From positions 221,876,774-221,940,773 of the forward strand of contig BTPG01000001.1 of NCBI GenBank assembly GCA_036245525.1: a stretch of DNA of 64,000 nt, written 5' to 3'. This stretch comes from Semisulcospira habei (lineage: Eukaryota; Mollusca; Gastropoda; Semisulcospiridae). Made by a program: the position numbers and the translations under genes. The notes below the pieces were generated by a model, which did no database searches, was not told the DNA's origin, and saw only the letters and a list, made by a program, of their open reading frames with translations. Below, piece after piece: positions 46,009-49,779 of the stretch (its first letter is position 1; every line of letters starts with the position of its first letter).

Positions 46009-47800
46009 CTGATGTACTTAAAAATTTGTTTCTCCAATTTTTGCCTAATAACTGTGTACCGGAAGATGGATCGACCACGATTTTTGAAAAAAACTGACAA
46101 ACTTATTTCTGTTCAAATTTCTGGACTTGCTTTTTGAGTTTGCCTCAGTGCTCATTGCATATGCCATTCGAGTGCCGTCGAGCTTTAGCCATGGAAATAC
46201 ACTCAGCAAAGCCATGACCACTGAAAACTGTGTCGTAGCGGCGGTGCCACACACGGCCCAGGGTAGCATTCTGGTACTGTCGCTTGTCGATGGAGATGGC
46301 GGTGTCGAAGTGCAACTTTTTTCTTAGCGATTATCAAGATCAGACGGTGCCGGATTGAAGAATCCGAAGCATTTCAGCTCTTCCTTTGCTTTTTCTCCAC
46401 CATGTACAACTTCGTTCAAGATCGAAAGCGAAACGCACGATGCCGTATCCCATAATAGTATTATGGTGACGTCACAGCAAGTAACGCGTTCAACATGTAG
46501 CGCGCACTTTGTAATAACATGCTGACACCACACATAAACTAACAGTTTGCCCGCCCTGTTACACTCGCACTAAAAATAGAATGACTGTCACCGACCTCTG
46601 TTATGGTACGCACAGTTCGAGTGACGTGTTCGGCTACTGCCGCAAAGTGATGTTAGAGGCGGCTCACGGTGCAGTCAAGTCACGCACCGGCGTACCTGAT
46701 GTTCGACTGGCGGTTAGCCGTTGGATTGGAAAACGCACGAGCACACTTGCATTTGGCGAGTGGGTATTTTTTTTTACTCGCCCCCAAAAAAATTCACTCG
46801 CCATGGCGAGTAAATTACTCGCCATTTTCAGGGCTGTGTACCCAGCGTACACTGTCCAGTTTTGAACAGTACACCATGTACGTTGTCCGGTGTAAACTGT
46901 CCAAGACTTTTCAAGTCTCACTTCCTACAAGAATGTCGCTCAACATGCCACAAAGCGGCCAGTTTCCAGCTGAGCACTTTCTTGATTAAGTGTGCGCGTA
47001 ACATATAAAAGAAACGTGATGAACTTCACATACATTATATGATCTGTTGCCAGAAGAAAGAAGTTTTGACAGCAGCCTAATCTGCACACCAACAGAATGA
47101 GTTCCACCCACACTCAGCGTGCATGTGTGTAGCCAGGAGCTTTCACACTTGACATCCGTTGCTAGTCTTACTGTGTAAACATGCGGTAGTCTAAGACATT
47201 ATACTCATTTAATTCTTCTACACATTCATGCATTGTTGAACTTTCTTTACCCCACAGAATGAGATTCGTTTTCGTACAGAAGCAAATGTCATCGTTGGCC
47301 TATTCAAGTTCACATGACCTCTCTCCTATGACTTAAAAAGTATTAGACAGTTTAAAACTGGACAGCGTACATGGGGTACAATGTCTGAAAAAGTACACTA
47401 TTACAGTAACTTCAGCCAAAATACTTTGCTGTGCATGCTCACTTGTATGCATGAATAATTACCAAGGTCAAGGCCCAGCTCATTTGCAATCCAAGGCCAA
47501 AATTTAATGTTCATATATTTCCTTATTTTGTTATTGTTTGGTGCTTGCATATTGCAAAACTACATGCTCACCTATAGCAAGAATCCCTCCCTTTTTCTCA
47601 CTATTGTCTGCACTGGATACCATTTCAAACAAATGATGGTTGAATTCGTCTAGAAACTGGGTGATCTCTGTTGGGGACAGCTCACAGAGCTCTGTGGTGA
47701 CGAAGTGGTACAAATCGTTTGCCGATTTTAGTCGCACTTCCTCGCTGCGGCTTTTTAATCCAGTGATGAAATGGTTCAGCATTTGAGTTGTAGAGGACAT
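2373..47800 (-). CDS. MTOR: mTOR serine/threonine kinase, N-terminal 13 coding exons (gene continues past position 1)
   Basis: Thirteen exons with GT-AG borders and compatible phases encode about 594 residues that align in order with the N-terminus of animal mTOR. mTOR is the PIKK-family kinase at the core of TORC1 and TORC2, which controls growth in response to nutrients. The part seen is the HEAT-repeat solenoid only; FRB, kinase and FATC would lie to the left of the window. Family landmarks include [77 protein letters not shown] and [15 protein letters not shown]. Coding exons run 47800-47572, 44086-43851, 43381-43280, 34285-34187, 33481-33347, 26733-26671, 24451-24281, 23716-23604, 10523-10344, 9186-9058, 8230-8103, 5148-5071 and 2491-2373. 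No exon has a frameshift or stop, so the gene looks functional. Introns reach 13 kb because of mobile elements. Confidence 0.95.
4064..4155. mobile_element. Palindromic miniature element, family P3 (TTAA-flanked)
   Basis: A 92-bp near-perfect palindrome from TTAACCCTTTG to CAAAGGGTTAA, with arms GATAGCAGTTTTAGTCGTGA / TCACAACTAAAACCGCTACC. Related copies are at 4725-4881, 9531-9596 and 56541-56632. No coding capacity. Confidence 0.7.
4725..4881. mobile_element. Palindromic miniature element, family P3, long copy
   Basis: It has TTAA at both ends, with arms GGCTGTCGGTAGCGTTTTTG… and …CCGACACCCAAAGGGTTAA. It contains two internal hairpins, as if two P3 units had fused. It shares its last TTAA with the adjacent P4 palindrome. 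Confidence 0.6.
5071..5148 (-). CDS. MTOR: mTOR coding exon 12 (residues 529-555)
   Basis: 78 bp. It encodes [20 protein letters not shown] then GSFDFEG, matching m[23 protein letters not shown]. Borders are TTTCAG|CC and GAAG|GTAGCT. Confidence 0.95.
5366..5577 (+). mobile_element. Palindromic MITE, family P2 (TTAA-flanked)
   Basis: It begins TTAACCCTTTTCATTTTGAT and ends GGGATCTAATAGGTTAA. The central hairpin (GTGCCAGAATAACTTGGCGCC / GGCGCCAAGCTATTCTGGCAC) is the same as in P1, but the outer arms differ. Other P2 copies are at 32334, 56283 and 60083. Confidence 0.7.
5944..6728 (-). mobile_element. LTR fragment related to the 50.5-51.5 kb LTR
   Basis: From CTTCTCAGC at 5944 to CGTAACA at 6728 this tracks 50735-51476 base by base with modest divergence (…CTCATACAATGTACATCAGCATTCACTGCAG… is shared). 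The left end is diverged and I cannot place it. No internal region is attached, so it is probably a solo or truncated LTR. Confidence 0.7.
6747..7137 (-). mobile_element. SINE-like retroposon, copy 1
   Basis: A 391-bp insertion flanked by a perfect 15-bp duplication TATTACAACATAAAA (6732-6746 and 7138-7152). On the minus strand it starts CCCACCCGGGTCTGCCCTGG and ends …GGGACGTTAAGCAATGTAC plus an (AATC)n tail. All full copies in the window share the same 5' start, which argues for a SINE rather than randomly truncated LINE tails. No clear tRNA A/B boxes. Confidence 0.85.
7317..7615 (+). mobile_element. P1 MITE with nested 65-bp insertion
   Basis: A P1 copy with TTAA at both ends. Its right arm is split at 7486-7550 by a 65-bp sequence flanked by the 11-bp duplication TAATGTAGCTT (7475-7485 and 7551-7561). 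The insert contains CAAACCAAGGGGAATCACAG and AGTTAGATCCCCTG, the reverse complement of the terminal repeats of the 58387-58819 insertion. Confidence 0.7.
8103..8230 (-). CDS. MTOR: mTOR coding exon 11 (residues 486-529)
   Basis: 128 bp. It encodes [20 protein letters not shown] then [16 protein letters not shown] and NQNYRHP. The acceptor is TTTTACAG|C. The donor is placed at CCCAA|GTCAGT because this joins to exon 12 in frame. GTCAGT is a weak donor, so this border is the least certain of the set. Confidence 0.9.
8880..8950. repeat. CTCATGAG hairpin, family P5
   Basis: A near-perfect inverted repeat, CAAGAGACAGATTCTCATGA…/…TCATGAGAATCTATGACTCTTG, with GGGGCTC-type arms and a short loop. A partial relative is at 8575-8665. 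The family recurs at about 10197, 24985, 27687, 27868, 28057, 57997, 58935 and 62787. Confidence 0.65.
9058..9186 (-). CDS. MTOR: mTOR coding exon 10 (residues 443-486)
   Basis: 129 bp. It encodes [20 protein letters not shown] then [19 protein letters not shown] and ATGL. The run [15 protein letters not shown] is nearly invariant in animal mTOR. Borders are TTTTCAG|G and CTCAG|GTAAGA. Confidence 0.95.
9334..9596 (+). mobile_element. P1 MITE followed directly by a P3 palindrome
   Basis: P1 occupies 9334-9534, with the central GGCGCC loop deleted so the hairpin reads GCCAGAATAGCTATTCTGGC. Its final GATAACCC doubles as the start of a P3 palindrome ending CAAAGGGTTAA at 9596. Confidence 0.6.
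10040..10256. repeat. Tandem partial copies plus P5 hairpin
   Basis: Three tandem units of about 60 bp (GCAAAACACTTTTTAA…AAATAAGACAGCCT…GCCTCATGAGCCCCTGC) end in a complete hairpin at 10197-10256 (GCCTCATGAGCCCCTGCATA / AGCAGGGGCTCATGAGGC). It looks like repeated copying of one hairpin arm, just downstream of mTOR exon 9. Confidence 0.6.
10344..10523 (-). CDS. MTOR: mTOR coding exon 9 (residues 383-443)
   Basis: 180 bp. After the split codon it reads [39 protein letters not shown] and [19 protein letters not shown], matching mTOR …KERTAAFQALGLLSVAV…LP..L.IIR.ALPPKDF. Borders are TTGCAG|C and TCTAA|GTATGT. Confidence 0.95.
   Translation of the reverse strand, partial: LSVGGSEPAAAVTETRPRPHAGIPGHRLPRNLGSERNVQTPAPFDGDHQDFVASQGLLL
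10973..11640 (-). pseudogene. DIRS tyrosine recombinase (A1), frameshifted
   Basis: The C-terminal half is clear: [20 protein letters not shown], then HGVR in the H-x-x-R position, AVGW, and FARFYL with the nucleophile Tyr. Tyrosine recombinases of this type insert circular DNA copies of DIRS elements without staggered-cut target duplications. The N-terminal half is broken across frames. Confidence 0.7.
11616..13250 (-). pseudogene. DIRS reverse transcriptase-RNase H (A1), frameshifted
   Basis: RT motifs: [39 protein letters not shown] and YLDNLLL (the YxDD box reads YLDN). RNase [31 protein letters not shown] and [21 protein letters not shown] run of about 34 G (12310-12343, read as prolines) separates RT from RNase H and switches frame. 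The mutated YxDD and frameshifts make it non-functional. Confidence 0.8.
12310..12343. repeat. G/C homopolymer inside a DIRS gene
   Basis: About 34 consecutive G. In element C the same site is a short Pro-Pro-Pro stretch ([17 protein letters not shown]), so a short C-run has expanded here. Confidence 0.85.
13546..14914 (-). pseudogene. DIRS RT fragment (A2)
   Basis: ORF2 N-terminus [20 protein letters not shown] and [16 protein letters not shown], then [25 protein letters not shown] and [10 protein letters not shown] (intact YxDD), followed by [12 protein letters not shown] and [20 protein letters not shown]. It then stops at the A1/A2 junction before RNase H. Frames 13527-14210, 14038-14766 and 13766-14914 must be joined, so it is frameshifted. 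Confidence 0.75.
14796..16713 (-). pseudogene. DIRS ORF1 (gag-like), C-terminal part (A2)
   Basis: The frame 14796-15911 holds a conserved alpha-helical region ([68 protein letters not shown]) shared with element C ([40 protein letters not shown]). The upstream frame 15908-16696 is Arg/Ser-rich, with two copies of a block containing RSTEMG. I treat it as gag-like by position; no capsid fold was tested. It continues across B at 20142. Confidence 0.65.
17780..19084 (-). mobile_element. Non-LTR retrotransposon (LINE), 5'-truncated, with 14-bp target duplication
   Basis: Flanked by AACTGTGATGCTGT at 17766-17779 and 19085-19098. On the minus strand it ends in a (GTAA)n tail next to 17780. It is truncated at the start of the RT. 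A second copy of the same family lies at 49733-53050. Confidence 0.92.
17787..19064 (-). CDS. LINE reverse transcriptase, intact reading frame (425 aa, N-truncated)
   Basis: RT domain: [58 protein letters not shown] and the catalytic [11 protein letters not shown]. The C-terminal region is [58 protein letters not shown] and [14 protein letters not shown]. The endonuclease is missing because of truncation. The frame has no stops over 425 codons, so insertion was recent. I do not assign a clade. Confidence 0.88.
   Translation of the reverse strand: MLSVPGKVFNRIILERMKSSVDPQLRDQQAGFRKNRSCTDQISTLRIIVEQSLEWSSPLYINFVDYEKAFDSVDRETLWKLLRHYRVPIKLVRLIKSSYDGMTCRVIHEGQFTRELQVRTGVRQGCLLSPFLFLLAIDWVMKMTTEHRRSGIQWTLWTQLDDLDFADDLALLSHTRQQMQDKTTRLADISSQVGLTIHKQKTKTMRLNATREEPVLLAGTPLEEVESFTYLGSLIDKKGGTDADVRARIGKARAAFLQLKKVWSSRELSQHTKVRIFNSNVKAVLLYGAETWRLTKTTVNRVQTFMNSCLRRILKIHWPEKISNVRHWERTEQITAENEIGRRRWGWIGHSLRKPASSITRQALSWNPQGKRKRGRPRNSWRRDLQADIKRLGTTWSRIEGEAQDRSCWRSLVDGLYPGRGDRRK
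20142..20477 (-). pseudogene. DIRS ORF1 5' end (A2): mini-exon, intron and Cys domain
   Basis: The start codon at 20477 gives ATGGCCAG, followed by a donor GTAAGG and an intron to the acceptor TTGCAG at 20295. The Cys-rich domain follows ([35 protein letters not shown]). Element C has the identical layout (ATGGCGAG|GTAAAA). Here a TAG falls just after the junction, so this copy is dead. Confidence 0.6.
21274..21876 (+). pseudogene. RAG1 N-terminal-region-like zinc-binding protein of the transposon
   Basis: The frame runs 136 codons to a TGA at 21682-21684, then stays open in the same frame for 64 more codons to a consensus donor AAG|GTATGT at 21877. Cys/His pairs: ALCRICG (C28, C31), [10 protein letters not shown] (H70, C75, C78) and [19 protein letters not shown] (W111, H115, C123, C126). 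The order LCRICG … I.D/E.D..H…FC..CW..M.R … W.PH…C.IC is that of the vertebrate RAG1 N-terminal region, and a basic stretch ([13 protein letters not shown]) follows as in RAG1. There is no RAG1 core, RNase H-like catalytic domain or RING. A ZAD-type C2C2 domain is the main alternative. The stop and missing downstream exons suggest a relic, although N-RAG-TP also encodes only this part. Confidence 0.6.
21990..23230. repeat. Three ~410-bp tandem repeats within the right inverted-repeat arm
   Basis: The units begin at about 21992, 22397 and 22808 with CGCGACCTGTCAGTGACCTC and end with CACGCCGTGTACC(G/C)CACA. They are nearly identical, so the expansion is recent. The left arm has one unit. Confidence 0.85.
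23604..23716 (-). CDS. MTOR: mTOR coding exon 8 (residues 346-383)
   Basis: 113 bp, ending in phase 2 (CGC AT|GTAAGT). It encodes [18 protein letters not shown] then [26 protein letters not shown] is the mTOR landmark. The 13-kb repeat-nest intron follows. Confidence 0.92.
23970..24240. repeat. Dispersed repeat next to mTOR exon 7
   Basis: Diverged copy of the sequence at 2810-3000 (GACCTTGACC…GAGAGGTCA, a central GTTTA.AAG/GGTCT… block, ACCACGGACGAC…, CTCACTTTTG). Includes a local duplication GTGGCTTGAATTGTCTTCA (about 24079-24130). Non-coding. Confidence 0.5.
24281..24451 (-). CDS. MTOR: mTOR coding exon 7 (residues 289-345)
   Basis: 171 bp, phase 0. The start ([20 protein letters not shown]) is the variable, low-complexity linker. 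The end ([17 protein letters not shown]) matches the conserved mTOR motif around ESRCCRDLMEEKFDQ. Borders are TTTCAG|GAG and AAG|GTGTGT. Confidence 0.92.
24780..25755 (+). repeat. Large interspersed repeat, copy 1 (~950 bp)
   Basis: It contains a P5-type hairpin around ATAGATCCTTATGCGC (about 24990-25045), GT- and GA-rich runs, ATGACGTCATATTTAGAGTA, GTCGACTTTACCTAGCTACA, and a terminal hairpin AAGTCCCTTCTATAAATAGAAGGGACTT at 25716-25743. It is found in reverse orientation at 57295-58190 and 58820-59240. No ORF of note. Confidence 0.65.
26671..26733 (-). CDS. MTOR: mTOR coding exon 6, 21-residue mini-exon (residues 268-288)
   Basis: 63 bp, phase 0. It encodes [20 protein letters not shown] plus K, corresponding to mTOR RLREEMEEI.QQ. 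Borders are CTCCAG|AGG and AAG|GTAACC. It is short but in the right order, phase and position. Confidence 0.88.
26844..27090. repeat. ~46-bp minisatellite, block 1
   Basis: Units of GACACTAGGGACAGATTTTC plus CTTTGTCCCCACATAGCCAC plus GTGT, about five copies, in mTOR intron 5. The same unit forms a second block at 28432-28695. Confidence 0.85.
27600..28195. repeat. ~185-bp tandem repeat, each unit carrying a perfect hairpin (P5)
   Basis: Three units plus a partial one. Each contains CCTGTCCAATCGTTGCTGTA, CACTCCTGAAACGAAAACCA, a hairpin (AAGAGGCATAGATCCTCATG…CATGAGGATCTATGCCTCTT at 27687-27749, 27868-27930 and 28057-28120) and AGCAAAGGGGATCCGTTAAG. Arms stay paired between copies despite point changes elsewhere. 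Confidence 0.8.
28432..28695. repeat. ~46-bp minisatellite, block 2
   Basis: Same unit as 26844-27090 (CACATAGCCACGTGTGACAC), about six copies. The ~1.3 kb between the blocks has an A/T-rich stretch with AAATTTTCTTTAA repeats (27100-27250 and 28280-28420) next to both blocks, suggesting one duplicated locus. Confidence 0.85.
29765..31530 (-). pseudogene. Reverse transcriptase of the L2/CR1-like LINE
   Basis: In order on the minus strand: [80 protein letters not shown] (catalytic FADD), [57 protein letters not shown], then [19 protein letters not shown] and [11 protein letters not shown]. It is spread over several frames and split by a SINE, so non-functional. Confidence 0.85.
31044..31398 (-). 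mobile_element. SINE-like retroposon, copy 2, inside the L2-like LINE
   Basis: Flanked by GGGCAGTTTTAGT (31031-31043 and 31399-31411). The interrupted RT frame rejoins when one target copy is removed. Confidence 0.88.
32334..32655 (+). mobile_element. P2 MITE with a nested LINE-tail insertion
   Basis: TTAA at 32334 and 32652. The left arm and hairpin (GTGCCAGAATAGCTTGGCACC / GGCGCCAAGCTATTTTGGCAC) are normal. The right arm is split at about 32466-32586 by a short insert ending in GAGATAATAAAGTACTCTTA and (TTA)n. Confidence 0.65.
32816..33038 (-). mobile_element. P1 MITE, reverse orientation
   Basis: TTAACCCTTATCATACTGAG … hairpin … CTGGTGTATTCCGAATGATA AGGGTTAA, the mirror image of the copy at 2131. 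Confidence 0.75.
33347..33481 (-). CDS. MTOR: mTOR coding exon 5 (residues 223-267)
   Basis: 135 bp, phase 0. It encodes QCFDKAQEQ…[29 protein letters not shown], matching mTOR around KEKGMNRDDRIHGALLILNEL. Borders are TATGCAG|CAA and GAG|GTATGG. Confidence 0.93.
34187..34285 (-). CDS. MTOR: mTOR coding exon 4 (residues 190-222)
   Basis: 99 bp, phase 0. It encodes [18 protein letters not shown] then [15 protein letters not shown], matching the mTOR segment REGAVAALRA..TTQRE.....WY. Borders are TTTCAG|CTG and AAG|GTAAGT. The 9-kb intron before it contains DIRS element C. Confidence 0.92.
34525..34915 (-). mobile_element. SINE-like retroposon, copy 3
   Basis: Flanked by CAGAAATAAAGA (34513-34524 and 34916-34927). 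Full length, minus orientation. Confidence 0.88.
35783..36900 (-). CDS. DIRS tyrosine recombinase (element C), intact frame
   Basis: About 370 residues of recombinase. Core-binding region: [40 protein letters not shown] and [19 protein letters not shown]. Catalytic domain: [14 protein letters not shown] (first Arg), [12 protein letters not shown] (H-x-x-R), AVGW and [11 protein letters not shown] (Tyr nucleophile). In DIRS elements this enzyme inserts the circular DNA copy. The frame stays open upstream to 37858, overlapping the RNase H frame by about 300 codons; overlap of these two genes is known for DIRS1. All catalytic residues appear intact. Confidence 0.85.
36763..39050 (-). pseudogene. 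DIRS reverse transcriptase-RNase H polyprotein (element C)
   Basis: N-terminus at 39050-38496 ([35 protein letters not shown]), then a frameshift near 38510 into 38583-37531: [49 protein letters not shown] (catalytic YxDD), then RNase H start [20 protein letters not shown] at about 37529 interrupts [14 protein letters not shown]; copy A1 has Lys there. RNase H continues in 37518-36763 ([38 protein letters not shown]), followed by a region like the methyltransferase-like segment of DIRS1 ([19 protein letters not shown]). One frameshift and one stop. Confidence 0.85.
38803..41212 (-). pseudogene. DIRS ORF1 with intron, Cys-rich domain and RS-rich region (element C)
   Basis: Start codon at 41212: ATGGCGAG, intron 41204-41043 (GTAAAA…TTGCAG), then [20 protein letters not shown] and [20 protein letters not shown]: two CxxC pairs, a His and further Cys in a cross-brace-like order. 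Next come four repeats with TDPTSARCP / TDPTSGAYQ, a long Arg-Ser-rich stretch ([18 protein letters not shown]), and a helical domain ([56 protein letters not shown]) ending at 38803. Frames 41164-39860, 39818-39477 and 39435-38803 must be joined. Function unknown; gag-like by position. Confidence 0.7.
40535..40835. repeat. In-frame minisatellite inside DIRS ORF1
   Basis: Four copies of ACTAGTCGGGTCTGTG (about 40539, 40629, 40728 and 40818), spaced about 90-99 bp apart, a multiple of three, each encoding TDPTS followed by ARCP or GxY. A related repeat with RSTEMG occurs in A2 ORF1. Confidence 0.8.
41990..42760 (+). repeat. Repeat with ~200-bp internal duplication and terminal hairpin
   Basis: Two tandem copies (about 42165-42350 and 42363-42545) of AAAATTACAGACTCCAGTGT…GGATCAACCGTTTTTTGTGA…AATCAAACATTTTTTT…CAAGCTTGTCCACCCTCAAA. 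A hairpin TTGTTCCTATTTTTAATAGGAACAA lies at 42722-42749. Layout resembles the 24.8-kb family, with different arms. Non-coding. Confidence 0.6.
42820..42885. mobile_element. Degenerate core hairpin of the P1/P2 families
   Basis: AGTTCAAGGGTGGTGCCAGA ATAGTTTGGCAC…, with a poorly preserved second arm. Similar remnants are at 43720-43765, 56330-56380, 59755-59815, 61385-61475 and 63185-63260. Confidence 0.5.
43280..43381 (-). CDS. MTOR: mTOR coding exon 3 (residues 156-189)
   Basis: 102 bp, phase 0 at both ends. It encodes [18 protein letters not shown] then [16 protein letters not shown], bounded by TAG|GTACTGG and AAG|GTAAGA. Confidence 0.94.
43455..43503. mobile_element. Very short retroposon tail with 14-bp target duplication
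   Basis: A 49-bp insert (TCTTTGGGTTTAACGCTGAG…TAAGGCCATCTCACGGCGG) flanked by TAAATTCAAAATAG (43441-43454 and 43504-43517). Related tails occur at 33160-33217 and 8318-8352. It looks like an extremely 5'-truncated LINE/SINE, only 60 bp from mTOR exon 3. Confidence 0.7.
43851..44086 (-). CDS. MTOR: mTOR coding exon 2 (residues 77-155)
   Basis: 236 bp. The acceptor is CTGCAG|TA and the donor GCG|GTGAGA. Joined to exon 1 it reads [20 protein letters not shown] and later [31 protein letters not shown] and GRRHAA. This is among the best-conserved HEAT segments of mTOR. Confidence 0.95.
44953..45678 (+). mobile_element. SINE-like retroposon, copies 4 and 5, head-to-tail
   Basis: Two copies in plus orientation (44953-45278 and 45291-45678) separated and flanked by AAAATAAATTAT / AAAATAAAT. 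The first copy lacks its 3' end. Tandem insertion at one target or duplication of a single insertion would both fit. Confidence 0.8.
45936..46007. repeat. (TG)n microsatellite
   Basis: About 36 TG dinucleotides. It opens both strands in all frames, so the 65-80-codon frames over it are artefacts. Confidence 0.95.
46730..46830. repeat. Hairpin-rich stretch in mTOR intron 1
   Basis: GGCGAGTG…/CACTCGCC and CTCGCCATGGCGAG are palindromic; a related repetitive stretch with ACTAGCCAAACTGAAAA units is at 44490-44580. No exon is seen anywhere in intron 1 (44087-47571). Confidence 0.5.
47572..47800 (-). CDS. MTOR: mTOR coding exon 1 (residues 1-76)
   Basis: It encodes [18 protein letters not shown] through GGILAI, matching the mTOR N-terminus (…LKSR.EE.R.K…, …HH.FE.VSS.D…KKGGILAI). 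The start at 47800 is chosen because similarity begins just after it. The frame stays open upstream to an ATG at 47896, but a good acceptor (TTGCTTGCAG, ending at 47832) lies in between, so a 5' UTR intron is likely. The donor is G|GTGAGC, phase 1. Confidence 0.93.
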
Positions 47801-47831
47801 TCTGCTCTTGTAGCCGGTGAATCCGGACCTC

Positions 47832-48530
47832 CTGCAAGCAACTGAAACCTGCACACAAGGCATTTTGTAAGACAACGGAGCACCAACGCCATGCACGCAT
47901 TTAAGACCGTGTCTGAAAATTTATACACGCCACAGAAGTGTTGCAGCATGATACAGTATACGTCTCACTGAGCGAGCAGACGATTAAATGGCCGACATTT
48001 GTGGTGCAACTTGTACTCGCAAGCGAATTTACATAAAGGTCTTCACCTCAAGATTGCTATCGCGAAAAGACAAATTACGTACCTATAATCAATAACGACA
48101 CAGATATCCTGTCAGCACAAAACGTCCGTGTAACAAGACATAGTTGGCATTTCATGGAGACGGAGCCGTAAGGTGTTTTCGCTTCTCAGGTCTCATGATG
48201 TCTCGCGCAATCTCGCGTGTAAAAATTTAAATTAAAATGTTTGTTTTTTATTTCTGGTATACATACACCAATAATATCTTAATAAACAAGATTGTATTTA
48301 AAAGTTTTGATTGTACATGTTTTTCAAATTGTGATGAAGTTATTTCCGGAAATAATCTTCTGGTCAACTTCCGCTACGCGTGCGGCAATGACAGACTGCT
48401 TTACGTCAGTCATAAGTATCAAACACAGCAGCAACGGTATGACATTCGCCGCGTCGATTGCGACCAGTGGTCGTATCTTCTCTTCCTGGACGTTTGGTTT
48501 CTCGTTCTGAAACGATAGAATATAACCACG
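47832..48530. promoter_or_regulatory. Probable bidirectional promoter between mTOR and UBIAD1
   Basis: The two divergent start codons are 731 bp apart and no large repeat or ORF lies between them. The interval has two close copies of TCTCGCG at about 48198-48217, resembling half of the TCTCGCGAGA core-promoter palindrome found in many TATA-less animal promoters. It also has ETS-like sites (TTTCCGGAAA near 48344, ACTTCCG near 48367), a CRE-like TTACGTCA near 48400 and a YY1-like AAATGGCCG near 47985. No TATA box is well placed. Motif assignments are by eye. Confidence 0.6.
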
Positions 48531-49592
48531 ATGCAGCAATCGGCGGCTCGTCCGACCTCCAATGGTAATATTACATCAGGGGTAGATCAGGGTACTACCG
48601 ACTACCACAATGAAGCTGGTCATGTAACCAACTCAACATCAGGTGTTGGAACAGACAGTAACCAGTCACGGCGGGACGTTCGGACTATACTTGCGAATTA
48701 CTTTGTTGCCCTCCGTCCTTGGTCGTTCACTGCTTCAATTACACCCGTTGCCCTTGGATCTACTCTAGCCTACAAGTCTACAGGGTCTTTTGATCCTTTT
48801 ATATTTCTGACCACAGTTTGCACAGCCTTATCAGTGCACGCAGCAGGAAATCTCGTCAACTCTTACTATGACTATATGCGTGGCATCGACAACAAGAAAA
48901 GTGATGACAGAACGTTGGTGGACAAGATTTTATCACCGAATGATGTTGCGTGGTTCGGAGGATTCTTCTACATCTGTGGGTGTATTGGATGCCTCGTGTT
49001 GGCATTTTTGTCCACAGCTAAACTGGAGCATATAGCCCTGGTGTATTTCTGTGGCCTGTCGAGTAGCTTTCTGTATACGGGAGGACTTGGACTTAAGTAC
49101 ATCGCCTTGGGTGACTTACTTATTGTGTTCACGTTCGGACCTCTCACAGTGGTGTTTGCTTTTTTGTCTCAGGCTGGACAGCTGACTCTTGTTCCGTTCT
49201 TCTACGCAATTCCTCTCGCGCTAAACACTGAAGCCATCTTGCACAGCAATAACACAAGAGATATGGACTCGGACAAGCAAGCTGGCATTGTAACCATGGC
49301 AATTCTCCTTGGACAGTCAGGATCATATGCCCTCTTCTGTGTTCTTCTGTTCATACCATACCTTATGTTTATCTTATCAGGGTTGCATCTTACGCCATGG
49401 ATGTTTTTGCCTGTGGCATCAATATTCATAGCATTCAAACTAGAAAAGGAGTTCAGAAGAAAGGACCTGGACATGATGCCACAAAAGGTGGCACACTTGA
49501 ACTTGCTGATGGGCGTGCTGTATACTATTGCTTGCGTTATGTCTGACAGTGCTAGTCTACCATCTTTACTGCAGAATATACACTCAAAGTGA
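48531..49592 (+). CDS. UBIAD1: UbiA prenyltransferase domain-containing protein 1 (MK-4/vitamin K2 synthase)
   Basis: A complete 353-residue protein in one exon. UBIAD1 is a membrane prenyltransferase of ER and Golgi that transfers a geranylgeranyl group to menadione to make MK-4; in vertebrates it also binds HMG-CoA reductase. The first 50 residues are a polar, variable tail. VALRPWSFTASITPVALGS (about 59-77) opens the UbiA fold. The first Asp-rich motif is NSYYD at 110-114, followed by GIDNKKSDDRTLVD, and the second is NNTRDMDSD at 240-248. Both bind Mg2+-diphosphate. Several hydrophobic helices (about 90-108, 142-160, 167-187, 192-215, 253-285, 290-303, 322-337) fit the eight or nine helices of the family. 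Length is close to the 338 residues of human UBIAD1, whose coding region is split by an intron; here it is not. No AATAAA occurs before a LINE insertion at 49733, so the 3' UTR may run into repeats. Confidence 0.96.
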   Translation: MQQSAARPTSNGNITSGVDQGTTDYHNEAGHVTNSTSGVGTDSNQSRRDVRTILANYFVALRPWSFTASITPVALGSTLAYKSTGSFDPFIFLTTVCTALSVHAAGNLVNSYYDYMRGIDNKKSDDRTLVDKILSPNDVAWFGGFFYICGCIGCLVLAFLSTAKLEHIALVYFCGLSSSFLYTGGLGLKYIALGDLLIVFTFGPLTVVFAFLSQAGQLTLVPFFYAIPLALNTEAILHSNNTRDMDSDKQAGIVTMAILLGQSGSYALFCVLLFIPYLMFILSGLHLTPWMFLPVASIFIAFKLEKEFRRKDLDMMPQKVAHLNLLMGVLYTIACVMSDSASLPSLLQNIHSK

Positions 49593-49779
49593 TTTTTTTC
49601 TCTTATTGCCTTTGTTGCACTGGGTGTGTACATACCATGTACATGTAGTTTGGTTGAGTGGTGGTCAACTTTTACAGCTGATTTTGTGTGTGTTTGAGGA
49701 CTGATATTTGTACATCACATAGTATACAAGATCTGGGTCATGAAGAGGACCACTGAGTAGAGAAGAAACAGAATTCTGT

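Noticed and set aside
45836..46137. Frames across the (TG)n tract
   Set aside because: Cys-Val and His-Thr runs come from the microsatellite.
44087..47571. Nested gene inside an mTOR intron (human has ANGPTL7 there)
   Set aside because: No fibrinogen-like or other coding segment is visible in any intron here.
47801..47896. Start of mTOR at the upstream in-frame ATG (47896)
   Set aside because: The extra residues do not resemble mTOR and a good splice acceptor interrupts them; the ATG at 47800 fits the family start.
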